From Paulinella micropora (taxonomy: Eukaryota; Cercozoa; Imbricatea; Euglyphida), in the NCBI GenBank assembly GCA_009731375.1, contig BJOX01000160.1, forward strand, positions 701,852-744,868: a stretch of 43,017 nucleotides of DNA. Direction: 5' to 3'. Below the pieces are notes generated by a model that was given only the letters and a program-made list of their open reading frames with translations, ran no database searches and had not been told where the DNA came from. Of this stretch, positions 1 to 9,388 are shown piece after piece. The position numbers and the translations under genes are program-made. The first letter of the stretch is position 1. Every line of letters starts with the position of its first letter.

Positions 1-832
1 CCCCCCCCCCCCCCCCCGTTAAGTTGTAATAACCATTCAGTTGCATAATTTTACAAAGTCGAGGGGGAGGATGAGAAGCACCGGCGGCGAAGGCTGATTC
101 GGGCCCCGGAAACTTACTGAGTATGTGCGTGTTCCCGTGCTGGCGTAAGCTCGGGAACACGCACTACCTTATAGATTGTATTGCTCAAATGCTGAAACTC
201 TTTGTAATCACACTATATACATAAAAATTGATAAGAGGCCAACTTGGGGGTGGAGTGGTAGACGAAGGGCGATTGATCAGACTATATGTCTTGCTAGGCC
301 CCGGGCATCTACCCGACCCCCAGACCCGCTGATAATTACAGATATTTGTATTTGTGATATATATTATATTACTTGTGTTACTTTTATATACCCCCTTACG
401 GGAAGCGCTTCCAAATTTTAGTTTTCATATTATGATCATATGTGAATATTTATTATATATACACGTATATATTTTCATATATTTTTTACATATTTATGTT
501 ATTACTTCTTTTGAAGTTATTATCATATCTCTGTATTCTTATATGATCCATATGTATGTAATTTTCACATATTTCTCTTACTTATTTGCGAGACAGGGAG
601 AGTGGGGAGTTAATGCTCTTCTCGTTGGGCAGGCCCGAATATACCACAGGTGCGGTGCCTTGTACGTACTCTAGTCGATACGTACTCGCTGTGGATAGGA
701 GGGTAGCCAACCCCAACATTACTTCTCGGAGAGAGTGAGGGTAAGAGAATATGTTTTGATGTTTTACAAAATCCTATTACGTAATTAGGAACGGCAGTAA
801 CTTAATATTAATTTACTTTGTTCCAGGGGGAG
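1..832. other. AT-rich host DNA without recognisable gene
   Basis: Begins with a run of 17 C at the scaffold edge. The stretch is AT-rich, especially at about 330-560 with many ATAT runs. The two short open frames here (176-421 and 354-674) have compositionally biased translations without a domain, and I do not regard them as genes. One perfect hairpin lies at 125-164. The stretch ends in a polypurine tract that marks a copia LTR edge. Confidence 0.6.
125..164. repeat. perfect 13-bp inverted repeat (hairpin)
   Basis: Arm GTGCGTGTTCCCG at 125-137 is matched exactly by its reverse complement at 152-164 across a 14-nt loop. It lies in non-coding DNA. It could be a foldback remnant or an RNA hairpin. 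No T-run follows that would suggest a terminator. Confidence 0.6.
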
Positions 833-870
833 TGTTGGAACTAATAATTAATTAATAGTTATGGACCGGC
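825..870 (+). mobile_element. copia polypurine tract and LTR left edge
   Basis: A purine run AGGGGGAG (825-832) is followed directly by TGTTGGAA (833 onward). A G-rich tract abutting a TGTT start is the usual polypurine tract / 3' LTR junction of Ty1/copia elements. The right end of this LTR could not be fixed by eye, and the coding part that should precede it is not recognisable upstream. It may be a separate insertion from the RNase H remnant that follows. Confidence 0.4.
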
Positions 871-1105
871 CCTATCGGAGTAACGGTGTCGTTAGAGCCA
901 TTACTTATGATCCGGCCAGTAAGTTACGTGGCGCGTCTGTTGGCGCCTTTTCTCATTAAAGTTGTTGTAGTGTGTTGAGAGTGTAGTAGCTATCATAGAT
1001 TGCTTTATTAATAACAGTAGTCTAACAGGAAGGCTACCACAGAACAAACGAACTGGTGAAAGTGCAGTAGGCTGTCACCAAAAACAGGTGAACTGTTGGA
1101 CGTGC

Positions 1106-1309
1106 GGAAGGCACGCGCAACGAGGACTCTCGGGACCGCGGACAAAGCATCTACTCGTGGAACATTACTTGAACGAACTTGATAGTAGCGCAATTGTCAA
1201 GTTCCGGAAAGTAGATACCCGTGAATAAATCGCGGATGTATTAACTAAGTACCTTCCAAAAGATCAGATGGATTATTTGCTGGATAAGTTCATGCTAAGG
1301 ATGGAATAA
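1106..1309 (+). pseudogene. Ty1/copia RNase H C-terminal remnant
   Basis: The plus-strand frame ending at the TAA at 1307-1309 reads as the end of a copia polyprotein. It has a TKHLLVEHYLNE segment (the RSKHIDVRYHFIRE region of copia RNase H), then IADVLTKYLPKDQ, the typical terminal motif, and ends in RME. A TAA stop sits just before IADVLTK, so the copy is dead. The frame upstream decays quickly. It is unlike the minus-strand element that begins at 1866 and is therefore a separate, older fragment. Confidence 0.65.
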
Positions 1310-1865
1310 AAGCGTTGACAGCAATATTCACGGTATCGGATTGCGGACTTAATCATTTATCACGGAACGGGATCAGCAAAATCTCCCGCTCACACACACA
1401 ACTCACACATATTAATGTGCGACGTGAGTCAAGCACTTAAAATGTATGAAGGTATGTATGATAATGATATAAGTAGCGGATAGGTCTTAGGCCCTGCATC
1501 TCGAAGATCAGCTTTTTCGAGTTCTGCGAGAAGCACAGCAAAAAAATCAAGAAATCTCAAGAGTCGCGCGCTCCCAGTCAAAAAATCAAGGGCCAGTTGA
1601 AAACAGCTCGGGCCGGGCTGTGCCACCCGGCTGGTTCATTTTTGGCCCTTGGCAAAAACACCACATGTGAGTGGTGGGGGGCTAACGCAAGAATGTGAAT
1701 ATGTTGCTCGAAAATAAGTGAAAAAACCATATGAAGTAACTGCATAGACTTTGTTTCCTAAACCTACCGCTAGTTTGAAAAGCAATAAAACTGACCTATG
1801 ATTCGCACACGAGACATAAAGCTGTTCGGGGTTATAGCTTATGCCGGGTTCTAGCTGATCTCCTC
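1310..1865. other. no feature recognised
   Basis: About 550 bp of host DNA of mixed composition. Only one short minus frame (1429-1626) occurs, without a recognisable domain. A (CA)n-like stretch lies near 1390-1410. The abrupt end of the copia RT frame at 1866 marks the right boundary as a truncation point. Confidence 0.4.
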
Positions 1866-2054
1866 TTAAAATAGTCGAGACTTGACGAATTTTACTCCCT
1901 TATCGTCTTTCTTTACTTTATGAACCCATAATAAACCCACAGGCTTTACGCCGGCTCGTTTGACAACGTCGGCTGTTACCCATTCGTAAGTTTTAAACTC
2001 CCTTAGGGCTTTCAGTTCATTGTCAACGCCTTTTTGCAAGTCCTTCAGCGTCAT
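1866..2054 (-). pseudogene. copia reverse transcriptase, N-terminal stub
   Basis: The translation contains the start of a copia RT_2 domain: a conserved KALREFKTYEWV segment and VGLLWVHKVKKDDKG, leading to KSRL, where copia elements continue into the RT palm. The frame stops right after KSRL at 1866 and none of the catalytic part (YVDD) is present. This is the 3' truncation point of the left minus-strand element. Confidence 0.75.
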
Positions 2055-2292
2055 TCCTTCTTCTACTAGGTCAGTAGGTATGTGAATGTAAAACGGCCAT
2101 TCACTTGCTTATTCTTGAGAAATGCAGTCATCCATGTCAGTTATGTGTTCATTCATTAGTTTTACGTAATGAGTGGATGTTTTCGACAAGTCTGTCTGTG
2201 TTCTCCTCCCTTTTCCGTGGATTATGTTTGCAGTCGATACGCTATCGCTCTGTTCCCATGTTAATCCTTTCGGGGGGGGGGGGGCTGGCCTT

Positions 2293-2808
2293 CTATGTAC
2301 TGATTGGGGTCAGTGTAGTTGGCATCTGGTGCGGTGAATCAAAATTTGGAATTGGGCCTATGCTAACTTGTTTGTATGAGTCGTCTCGCATGCTTTGCTC
2401 TAAGCTTAGCTCATCTTGTTGTTCTGATTCACTGTGCTGTGGCTGTTCGGTGTCATGAGTTGACGAATCTGATATGTCCGTTTTCTCATGAGTGGTGACT
2501 ATGATTGGTGTGTGATCCTCGTCGTCAATGTCTTGTGCGTTAGTCGATGATGCTGAAGTGTCTGCTAATAGACTACCTGTCTCGCTAGTGTCTAAACGCG
2601 GAATGTTTTCGGTGAAGCTATCTGTCTCTCGCTCCCCCTCAGATTCGTCACTCCATGCTATCTCCGCTGTATTGCCGGTAAGTGGACCTACTTTATGCGG
2701 ATTGAATCGCGCATTTCTAACTCCTGGAATCACTCTTTTACCGTCCCATACGCGATACAGCTCCCTGTGTATGTCGTACCCTACTATAGTAACAACTTTG
2801 CCGGGCAT
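2293..2808 (-). pseudogene. copia integrase C-terminal/hinge region
   Basis: Starts with VTIVGYDIHRELYRVWD, the folded integrase C-terminal module seen in copia elements (GYD, YRVW, RNARF), then runs into a Ser/Thr/Glu-rich hinge of low complexity (SDESEGERETDSF and similar). It overlaps the integrase core frame by 25 bp in another phase, showing a frameshift near 2800. A run of G at 2271-2283 lies at the far end of the frame. Confidence 0.65.
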
Positions 2809-3323
2809 AGTCCCTTGCCGTCTTTCTTACCTATGTGCATGACTCCTCTGCTACCTATAGGCTTGAGTTGGTGCATTGGGGGTTTTCTACCGAACAATTG
2901 TTCATAAGGGGACATACCCTTTCTAGGACCAGTGGTCGCCGGAAGAATGTTCCACAAAGTGGAAGCCGTATGTTCCATTTCGTTCCAAAAATTGGGTGGA
3001 AACCCTGCGTGTGTACGCATTGCTCGGGCAGGTCCTGCGGTTGTCTGGTTCATTCTTTCAGCTATTGGGTTACCATCTTTATCGCCAGTAGCTGCATCTT
3101 TCCATATTATGCCCGGGTATTCTCGTTTTACCTCAGTGGGTGCCATGAATTCCTGGTCACAACGGATTTCCTTAGTCCTATTGCCTGTCTGTGTTTCGAA
3201 GAAATGGATGGCTTTTCTTAGACAAGCTATGAACTCATTCTTGTGCGCGAGATAAAATTCAAGTGTGTACCCGGAAAAGTCGTCGGTCACCGAGAATTTA
3301 TACCTATTTCCTGTTCTAGACAT
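2784..3323 (-). pseudogene. copia integrase catalytic core
   Basis: An rve-type integrase core. Visible catalytic acidic positions are VTDDFSGY, IRCDQEF and IAERMNQT, matching the D, D and E of the DDE triad. They are followed by PPNFWNEM, GMSPYEQLFGRKP and LKPIGSRGVMHI, which are standard copia integrase signatures. The residues look intact, but the frame is cut on both sides by frameshifts: the HHCC part lies in another frame upstream and the C-terminus in another downstream. The enzyme would integrate retrotransposon cDNA. Confidence 0.8.
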
Positions 3324-3426
3324 CGTGCGCCATGCTCCTGTGTATCTACATGTAGAATCTCTGCAATCTTGGAAGCTCTACGAATGTGATTTGCAGCGAA
3401 TCTAGGTAGAACTTTCGATTTGCTGA

Positions 3427-4392
3427 TCATGCACGGTTCGCATAGTGCACACTCTTCTTTGCGCTCTCTAGTGTCCCTTTGGGACTAACTATCCTATATC
3501 CGGCCGCTCCTGCGAATGCAGCAGCTTTTGGATAACCAAAATGCCCTATACTATGATGTAAGATATCTATATCTATCGGTCTACGTTTGTCTGTCTTGCT
3601 GGGGTACTTGACGTACAGTACTGCTTCGCTACGACTATCCTTATTGCTACCTTTGCCATCTATGTCTGTGCTGTGTTGTGGAGTGTTACTACCGCTATCC
3701 CTATCCTTTCTGTTCTTGGGGCTTCCCTCCCCATTCACCCCAACATGCTTTCCGTCTGGGCACACCGACTGGGACAAAACGCTGATTGATACGCAGCGGT
3801 TTATTGCTTTTAGTGTCCCCATCTGTATAGCAAAGACTTCGCGAGTCTTCCCCTGACAAGTATGTCTTTCTGATCTAGCTTTAGGGGCTTTTTGAGAATG
3901 AACATCTGTCCGTTCTGATGGATAACTGCACGGTGGTGGAAGTGATCCATGGGGCCAGTGGGGGCGATGTTTAGGCATTGAGGGGTAAAAATAAGCTGCT
4001 TTGGCTATAACGTGAGGTTTTGCGTGTCCATCTACTCTAGCCATTTGCATCATGCCTGCCTTCTTGAGCTCCCTCTCTCCATTACCTGTCTTGAACTTCG
4101 CTGGTTTGACATGAGTCATATTTGTCATAACTGATTCATCACGACAAATATATTGTGACGCACTACTACCTTGATAGGTGTGATTGGGTCTAGGTCTTTC
4201 TCTTTCGTTAAACAACACCACCGCTTTGTCTGTTGCTACTTCTTTCTCTCCTTTCTTTGCTTTGTGTCCATCTGTGACAGAGTCATCTCTGCTCTCACTG
4301 TCGTTTTCGTCTTCTTGTTCATTCTCTTCCTCTTCATCTTCTTCTACATGCTCTGCTTCTTCTTCTGGTGATGACATTTCTAATGCTCTCAA
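3427..4392 (-). pseudogene. copia protease remnant and GAG-pre-integrase domain
   Basis: The N-terminal part is acidic (EEEAEHVEEDEEEE). In the middle, a segment SSASQYICRDESVM resembles a copia aspartic protease active-site region (usual form DSGAS-x-H-I-C-x-D), but the catalytic Asp is replaced (YQGSSAS), so the protease would be dead. The C-terminus ILHHSIGHFGYP carries the two histidines of the pre-integrase HHCC zinc motif. The cysteine pair follows beyond a frameshift near 3430. It precedes the integrase core as expected. Confidence 0.6.
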
Positions 4393-4407
4393 CAGTCTTA
4401 TCTCGTC

Positions 4408-4875
4408 TCAGTTTTTCTCCCAGTCACTGTCATCCTCTACCAGTTCTTCTTCTTCTTCTTCTTCTTCTTCTTCTTCTTCTTCTTCTTCTTCGATTTGTGA
4501 CTGCTCCTCATCTACTTCTTCAATCTCCTCGTCTGGTGCTTCATCCCTTGCTTTGTTCTTTTGTTCTACTCTTTCTGTCTGGTTGTTGACTGGTGGAGTA
4601 GTGAAAAGTATGCGTTCTGTGGGAATAGTTGGTTGTAGTGAACTAGATACACCAGGCAAACATGCTCTCTCTTGTGGGGTGGAATGCGTGAGTATAGGAT
4701 CTCTCTCTACACTGTACGGGCTTGTGCGTATGACTCTGTGCTTGGCATACACTCCCTCTATTGCCTTCATAATGTCGGTGAGAAAGTCGTCTTTTTGCTC
4801 ATCTGCTACCCACACTACCTCCTTGTTTGCTGTCCATTCACATCCTTGCGTCATTACCTCTGCTAAGTGTTGCAA
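4408..4875 (-). pseudogene. acidic linker of copia polyprotein with polyglutamate
   Basis: The frame carries a polyglutamate run encoded by a (TTC)n microsatellite on the plus strand at 4444-4491, plus DEEIEEVDEEQ. No domain is recognised. It lies between the gag-like part and the protease remnant of the left minus-strand copia element and is read as its linker. The repeat-encoded part probably varies between individuals. Confidence 0.4.
4444..4491. repeat. (TTC)16 microsatellite
   Basis: An uninterrupted TTC trinucleotide array of 48 bp inside the left copia element. It encodes polyglutamate on the minus strand. Confidence 0.9.
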
Positions 4876-4934
4876 GGTGTGAAAGTTGATGGGTGAAATG
4901 TGTGGATTGGGGCGTGCTTGGTCGTCAACTACTA

Positions 4935-6096
4935 CTAGGCCTGCCTGTCTGAATGCTGCACTAGTGAGATAGTGTTAACCTGGAGTGAGTTCCTGTACGT
5001 GAGTAGATGACTGTGCTGTGTTGACAGAGGATGTAGTACAAGACCTTTCAGGAATAGGACATACTGGGATGGTACTTTCTGGTATTGGTCTTTCATCTTG
5101 TCTTCGCACTCGTCTCTCTGTCTGTTCTGTCGGTTCTGACTTTTCTGATCTGTGGTGGGAACTAAACCGATTTTTTGCGCGTACCGAAGCGTGACCGCAT
5201 TCAGTTCTGCTGACGGCATAACTTGGAACTCGTGCAACTGTTCCGGTGGGTAATATACACATGCTTGATTCAGCATTGTATACCCTTGTACGTTCCCGTA
5301 CTGTTGCATGCACAATTCTGCTTTCTGTTCTAAGCCTTTGTGAGTTCCCGCATTTTGCAGTGTCTTGCTTCTCCCGGTCTATCAAGGTCTATGAAAGGGT
5401 AGAAAGGGTCTTGGTGTGCGTGGTAACCGCAGAACTTCGAGAATTCGAACCGTTTCCCCATCATTTTGGGTGAACCGAAAAATTTGGGGTCGCGTGTAAT
5501 AGTATTACCGCATTGCTCGCCACGTGTATTTCTCCCTTGATATCGTAGGTTTCCTCTGACATCTGTCTCCTTCCTGACTAACTGTTTCTGCTTGCTAGAT
5601 AGTGTATAGCCAGGCTGTACCTTAGAATAGATGGGATGTGGTGGTGGTTCGCAACGACCTGTACGTTCCGATTGAGACTGGGTACTTTCAGGAGAGGCTG
5701 TGCGTGTAGTGATCGTCGGAGATATACCGTTACCGAGAATATCCATTACTGGATTTGTCTTTTACTGCAAATTCACGTAAACCTATTCTCTGCCGGCCCT
5801 CCTTGCCATTTATCAACATATTACCATATTTTACTACTAGTACGGGAATGATGTGCAACTTACAGTGGCACAATTCCCAATTCATCCTTTCTAGACATTC
5901 TAGTTTTATCAAGAATAGAGATGGTCCTCTGTAGACCAACCATTTGTAGAACGGATAGCTTTAGATGGAACGGATAGGATTCGTAGTTCTTGTGCTCAAG
6001 AAGCACTGTTTGTACTTCAGTATTAAAAGGTAACCAAACTGCAAAAGTGATCTGAGAACACTTGGAATATGCACAGCCAAACGATACCCCTCCCAT
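4935..6096 (-). pseudogene. gag-like 5' part of left copia element
   Basis: Several overlapping minus frames (6096-5860, 5939-5730, 5746-5330, 5385-4975, 5315-4935) together give a hydrophilic protein. A segment FCGYHAHQD...RHCK (about 5330-5440) has the C-x2-H...H-C arrangement of a Ty3/gag-like zinc-binding end. VWLPFN and YPFHLKLSVLQ near 6000 look like a capsid-type N-terminus. At least three frame changes are present. Assignment to gag rests on position upstream of the protease and on the Cys/His cluster, so it is tentative. Confidence 0.45.
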
Positions 6097-6358
6097 ACCC
6101 GGGTATGATACCCCTGGGGTATGATACGTCCATACCCTCCCCTCCCATATCCCTGGGTTATGATACCCTTCCCCCGTATCCCTGGGTTATGATACCCTCC
6201 CCCGCCCCCCCATACCCCCCCCGATGTATGGAACAGGGGTATGGGACAGGAGTATCATACCCCGGGGTATGGGACAGGGGTATATGGACTAGGGGTATCG
6301 GTTTATGATACCCCAGGGGTATCATACCCGGGTATGGGAGGGGTATCGTTTGGCTGTG
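6072..6358. mobile_element. 287-bp foldback element with 55-bp terminal inverted repeats
   Basis: The left arm 6072-6126 and right arm 6304-6358 are reverse complements with a single mismatch near the inner end. Both begin CACAGCCAAACGATACCCC. Each arm contains smaller palindromes (CATACCCGGGTATG, ATACCCCTGGGGTAT). The interior (6127-6303) consists of imperfect repeats of the same ATACCC/GGGTAT words on both strands, so the whole element can fold on itself. ATG flanks both sides and could be a 3-bp target duplication. This is a MITE or foldback element of unassigned superfamily, inserted beside the gag end of a copia element. Confidence 0.8.
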
Positions 6359-6537
6359 ATGATAACGGAATAGTAATACTGGGACGCTAGTATTGACTAG
6401 TTATTGCTTATAGAGTGTGGTCAATTGCTCCACTGCATTGTCCACCCTCTGCGCAAAACTCCTTTTAATCAGGCGAGTATCATTGCCTGTAGTCTAGTAA
6501 GTCTTCCGGCTCGGAAAAACTGCTACTCTGTCGGTTA
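6359..6537. other. short non-coding host spacer before copia gag
   Basis: About 180 bp of moderate composition, possibly the 5' untranslated region or LTR end of the following plus-strand gag. No primer binding site was recognised. Confidence 0.35.
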
Positions 6538-7290
6538 ATGAGCCTTGCACGCGAGAAGACGGGCAAGAAAAACCATATAAACAGCATTCCTGAGCTTGAA
6601 CAGGTCTTTGAGGACGGGTTTCAAACTTGGGAATTCACGTTTAAGATGGTAGCAACCTCTGAGAGTTCACAGCTAGGAGACATAGTCAGTTTCATAGCAA
6701 AGCATCCAGAGAAAGCTGAAGAAAGATACCCATGGGATGAGTCAGCATTCAGACTAGACGAGCAGTACAGTACAGAGTCAGATACTAGCGATAGTGACTC
6801 AGCATCAAGTACAGAATCAAAGACTAAGACACCATCCCCCGACATGGGTAAGAAGGCAACAGACGCTGAGGCCTCTAAAGCAAAAGAGAGCCAAGATGCA
6901 CGCATGCGACCGAAAGAACGAAGTAGGTCGAAGAAAGAAAGAAGAGCGAGAAGACGTAAGTTAAAAGAACGCAAAGAACACGCGAAGGCCATGCGCAAGC
7001 TAAGCCTTTACGTTTTTGTTGCATTCAAGCATCCAACACTCATCGCATTATGCATGACTGTCTCCGATGGCAACCCCATACGCATGATGGTGCTTGTCAA
7101 GCGCCGGTATGGGGGTGCCAACGTAGCAGGAATGATAAAGCGTATGATTGTTTTCATTTCATCCTACCCAAGAGGGTACATTGAGTTGTGGTTGGATAGA
7201 AATAGGTATCTTGAGGAGTGCATTCAACGCGACTACGGTGGTAAAATTCTGGACGAATTCTCTTTCTTCTTTCCTTCTGATGAAGTTTAA
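6538..7290 (+). pseudogene. Ty1/copia gag, frameshifted
   Basis: A 250-residue frame. An acidic/Ser-rich middle (TSDSDSASSTES) leads to a Lys/Arg-rich helix (RSRSKKERRARRRKLKERK), then a helical domain: LSLYVFVAFKHPTLIALC, NPIRMMVLVKRRYGG, YIELWLDRNRYLEECIQRDYGG. The same segments occur in the minus-strand gag at 31531-32028, so both belong to one family. A frameshift near 7280 moves the reading to the frame containing FAGLDTMVYQLGRED, which the relative also has (FGGLDALMIQF). That second frame runs to about 7470, where host sequence ends. Confidence 0.7.
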
Positions 7291-7475
7291 GAAACATACA
7301 GTGTTCGCGGGGTTGGATACTATGGTATACCAACTCGGACGCGAGGACCGACTGAACCACCGTGAGGTGGAGAGAGTCATACGCCAAGTTTGGCAGAATT
7401 TCCGTCTCAATTCAGGTCCGGAATCTCGGGGAAACCAAACTAGGCAGATAAATCACAAACCCAACACATCCACAC
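7291..7475 (+). pseudogene. gag continuation in second frame up to the GC-rich junction
   Basis: After the frameshift the gag continues as VFAGLDTMVYQLGRED, NHREVERVIRQVWQNF and NSGPESRGNQTRQ, then enters sequence that becomes extremely GC-rich from about 7497. The relative at 31.5 kb continues to a zinc knuckle, which is missing here. The element is therefore broken within gag by the join to the GC-rich block. Confidence 0.55.
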
Positions 7476-9008
7476 TCATTCGCAGACCAGCACAACGCTC
7501 GCCCCGGACGCCCCCGCGCCGCGGCGGCCCTCCTCGGCGGCGCCCCGGGCTCTGCCGCCCTTGCCCTCCGCCTCGGCGCTCACGCCCGGTGGCAGCCAGT
7601 TGGCATTCTTGGCGTAAGCGCGCGCCACGTCCAGGACGACGGTGGGGACCCAGAAGCCGCAGATCCGCCCCTTCTTGCCGTAACGCCGGTTGCCCAGGGC
7701 CTCGATCTCGGGCAGCCACGGCTGGAGCGCGCGCGCGAAGCCGAGCGCCAGGAACGCCGTCACCCCGCTGTGCAACACAAAGGCACCCTCCTTTTCCGCG
7801 CCCTGCACGCAGAGCGTAGCCGCGCAGTGCACTTCGTTCGCGGTGCGCACAAACACTTTCTCCTGGTTCTTCTTGTCCGGCGCCGCCCAGGGGAGCACCA
7901 CAAAGTGGCCCACGTCGTCGAGCCGGAGCCCCGCAAAGTCCTGCCGCCTGACGTCCGCGTCGTGCTCCAAGAGGTACGCGGGCCCGACCCAGGGGGACTC
8001 CTTGGCGGATGGCACACACAGCCCCCGCATCAGCCGCCCCGAGGATTCCACCCGCGCTACGCTGCCCTCGAGGCCCGAGGCGGTGACCTCCGTCACCAGC
8101 TTGGCGGGGGGCTTGGTATCCACTACCGCCTGCTTGCCCAGCGGCCAGTTCCGGCGGGACTGCCGCCCGGGCAAGCTGCTGTCACACCACAGCGTCCGGC
8201 TCTTGTACGGCAGCAACGCGGGCGGCACCTGCGCGTCGTAACGCACACCCCGCAGCCCCGCCTCCAGCGCCTCCTGCCTGGCCGCCAGGTCGCCGGCCGG
8301 GGGGGGAACAGGCTCCAGGCTCAGCAGCGCCGACAGCGCACCGGTCTCGTGGGCCGGGATCTTGCCGCCGGCCGCCAGCTTCTCCCGCAGCGCCCCCACG
8401 GCCCAGGCCCGCTTGGCACACTTGGCGCTCGGCGGGCTCGGCGGGCTCGGCGAGGCGGCGGGCTGGCTATCCGCGGCCCGGCCGGCCTTGCCGGGCTTGC
8501 TGGGCTTGCTAGGCTTGGCCCGGGGCGGGCTCCCCGCCGCACGCTCGCGCTTCTTCTCCGGCTCGGCGCGGACCTTGGTCTTCTTCTTGGCCGGGGGCTT
8601 GTCCGCCGCCGGCTCCTTGTCCCGGCGACGTTTCTTGTGCTGCTTCTGCTCGAGCTTCTCCGCGGCCCGTTCGCTCTTGGCCCGCCGTTCAGCCTCCCGG
8701 GGCTCGGACGCCTGCTCGTCCTCCTCGTCTTCCTCGCCGTCCTGGTAGTCAGCCACGTGGTGATCGCTGTCCGAGTCTTCGTCGTCTTCCTCGACCTCCT
8801 CCTCGTCGTCATCCTCCTCCCGCTCGTCACCGGCCCCGTGCTGGGGCCCCTTCTTGCGTACCTCGCTCTTGTGCTTGACCTTCTTCTCGCGCTCTCTGGG
8901 GGTGGGCGGGGGTGGCTGCGATTGTGAAGACAGGCTCTCGCTGTCGCTCTCGCTGTCCTCGCTGCCGCTGTGGCCGTAGGCCACTGGCTTGGAGTATGCC
9001 TTGTACAT
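7476..9008 (-). CDS. charged nuclear-type viral protein, C-terminal domain unrecognised
   Basis: About 510 residues from the ATG at 9006-9008, chosen because the longer frame to 9182 adds only low-complexity Gly/Pro/Arg sequence. The N-terminal third is highly charged: a Ser/Asp/Glu cluster at about 16-27, an acidic block at about 61-97, then Lys/Arg clusters (HKKRRRDK near 124-131, PAKKKTKV near 139-146, an SV40-like nuclear localisation signal). A Pro/Lys/Ser tract follows, then a folded-looking C-terminal part (LWCDSSLPGRQ, VGPAYLLEHDADV, FVVLPWAAPDKKN, RRYGKKGRICGFW). I recognise no family. The stop at 7476-7478 lies where GC content drops to host level, so the true C-terminus may be lost and the last residues host-encoded. 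No poly(A) signal is visible downstream. Confidence 0.7.
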   Translation of the reverse strand: MYKAYSKPVAYGHSGSEDSESDSESLSSQSQPPPPTPREREKKVKHKSEVRKKGPQHGAGDEREEDDDEEEVEEDDEDSDSDHHVADYQDGEEDEEDEQASEPREAERRAKSERAAEKLEQKQHKKRRRDKEPAADKPPAKKKTKVRAEPEKKRERAAGSPPRAKPSKPSKPGKAGRAADSQPAASPSPPSPPSAKCAKRAWAVGALREKLAAGGKIPAHETGALSALLSLEPVPPPAGDLAARQEALEAGLRGVRYDAQVPPALLPYKSRTLWCDSSLPGRQSRRNWPLGKQAVVDTKPPAKLVTEVTASGLEGSVARVESSGRLMRGLCVPSAKESPWVGPAYLLEHDADVRRQDFAGLRLDDVGHFVVLPWAAPDKKNQEKVFVRTANEVHCAATLCVQGAEKEGAFVLHSGVTAFLALGFARALQPWLPEIEALGNRRYGKKGRICGFWVPTVVLDVARAYAKNANWLPPGVSAEAEGKGGRARGAAEEGRRGAGASGASVVLVCE

Positions 9009-9382
9009 CCGGTGGCTAGAAGGTTGTGGGGAGGCAGGGGACGGGACCAACCGGCTGGGCGCCGCCGTGGGCGCACGGGCGCGGGCGCACGGGCGCGGGC
9101 GCGAGCGGAGGGGGGCGACGGCGGACGGGGGTTGCGCGGCCCTACCCCCCCCCCCCGCCTGGCACCGCGGCCATGCGCCCACGGCGCCGCCCGGCCGGCC
9201 GGGCGCACTGGCAGGAGGGGGGGGTGTGGCGATGGCGACGGCGGGGGGCGCCGCGCGGCCCTGCCCCCCCCCCCGCCCGCGCCCGGCACCGCGGCCACGC
9301 CCGGCACCGCGGCCACGCCAGGTCGCCGGGTCACGAGCGGCCGGGCGCGCGGGCGGGGGAGGGCGCGGCGGCGGGAGGGGTC
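9009..9382. other. GC-rich intergenic region upstream of the charged protein
   Basis: A 374-bp spacer. It holds GGGCGC-type repeats near 9070-9110 and short direct repeats around GGCACCGCGGCCA (9162, 9287 and 9305). No TATA box is seen. It should carry the promoter of the minus-strand gene ending at 7476. The multiple GGGCGG-like words resemble GC-box promoters, which is inference. Confidence 0.45.
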
Positions 9383-9388
9383 TTTATT
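9383..9388 (-). terminator. AATAAA poly(A) signal overlapping a stop codon
   Basis: On the minus strand the TGA stop at 9388-9390 runs directly into ATAAA, so the hexamer AATAAA shares a base with the stop codon. The 3' untranslated region is therefore minimal. It implies nuclear-type cleavage and polyadenylation of the upstream gene. Confidence 0.7.

Larger units (their letters stand above)
1866..6060 (-). mobile_element. decayed Ty1/copia retrotransposon, 3'-truncated
   Basis: Read on the minus strand, copia domains occur in canonical order across several broken frames: gag-like part (about 6060-4980), acidic linker with a polyglutamate run, protease remnant and pre-integrase HHCC part (4392-3427), integrase core and C-terminus (3323-2293), and the first residues of the reverse transcriptase (2054-1866). 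The RT stops abruptly at 1866, and no RNase H or 3' LTR follows. Frameshifts separate every domain, so the element is inactive. The integrase-before-RT order identifies Ty1/copia (Pseudoviridae) rather than Ty3/gypsy. Confidence 0.8.
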
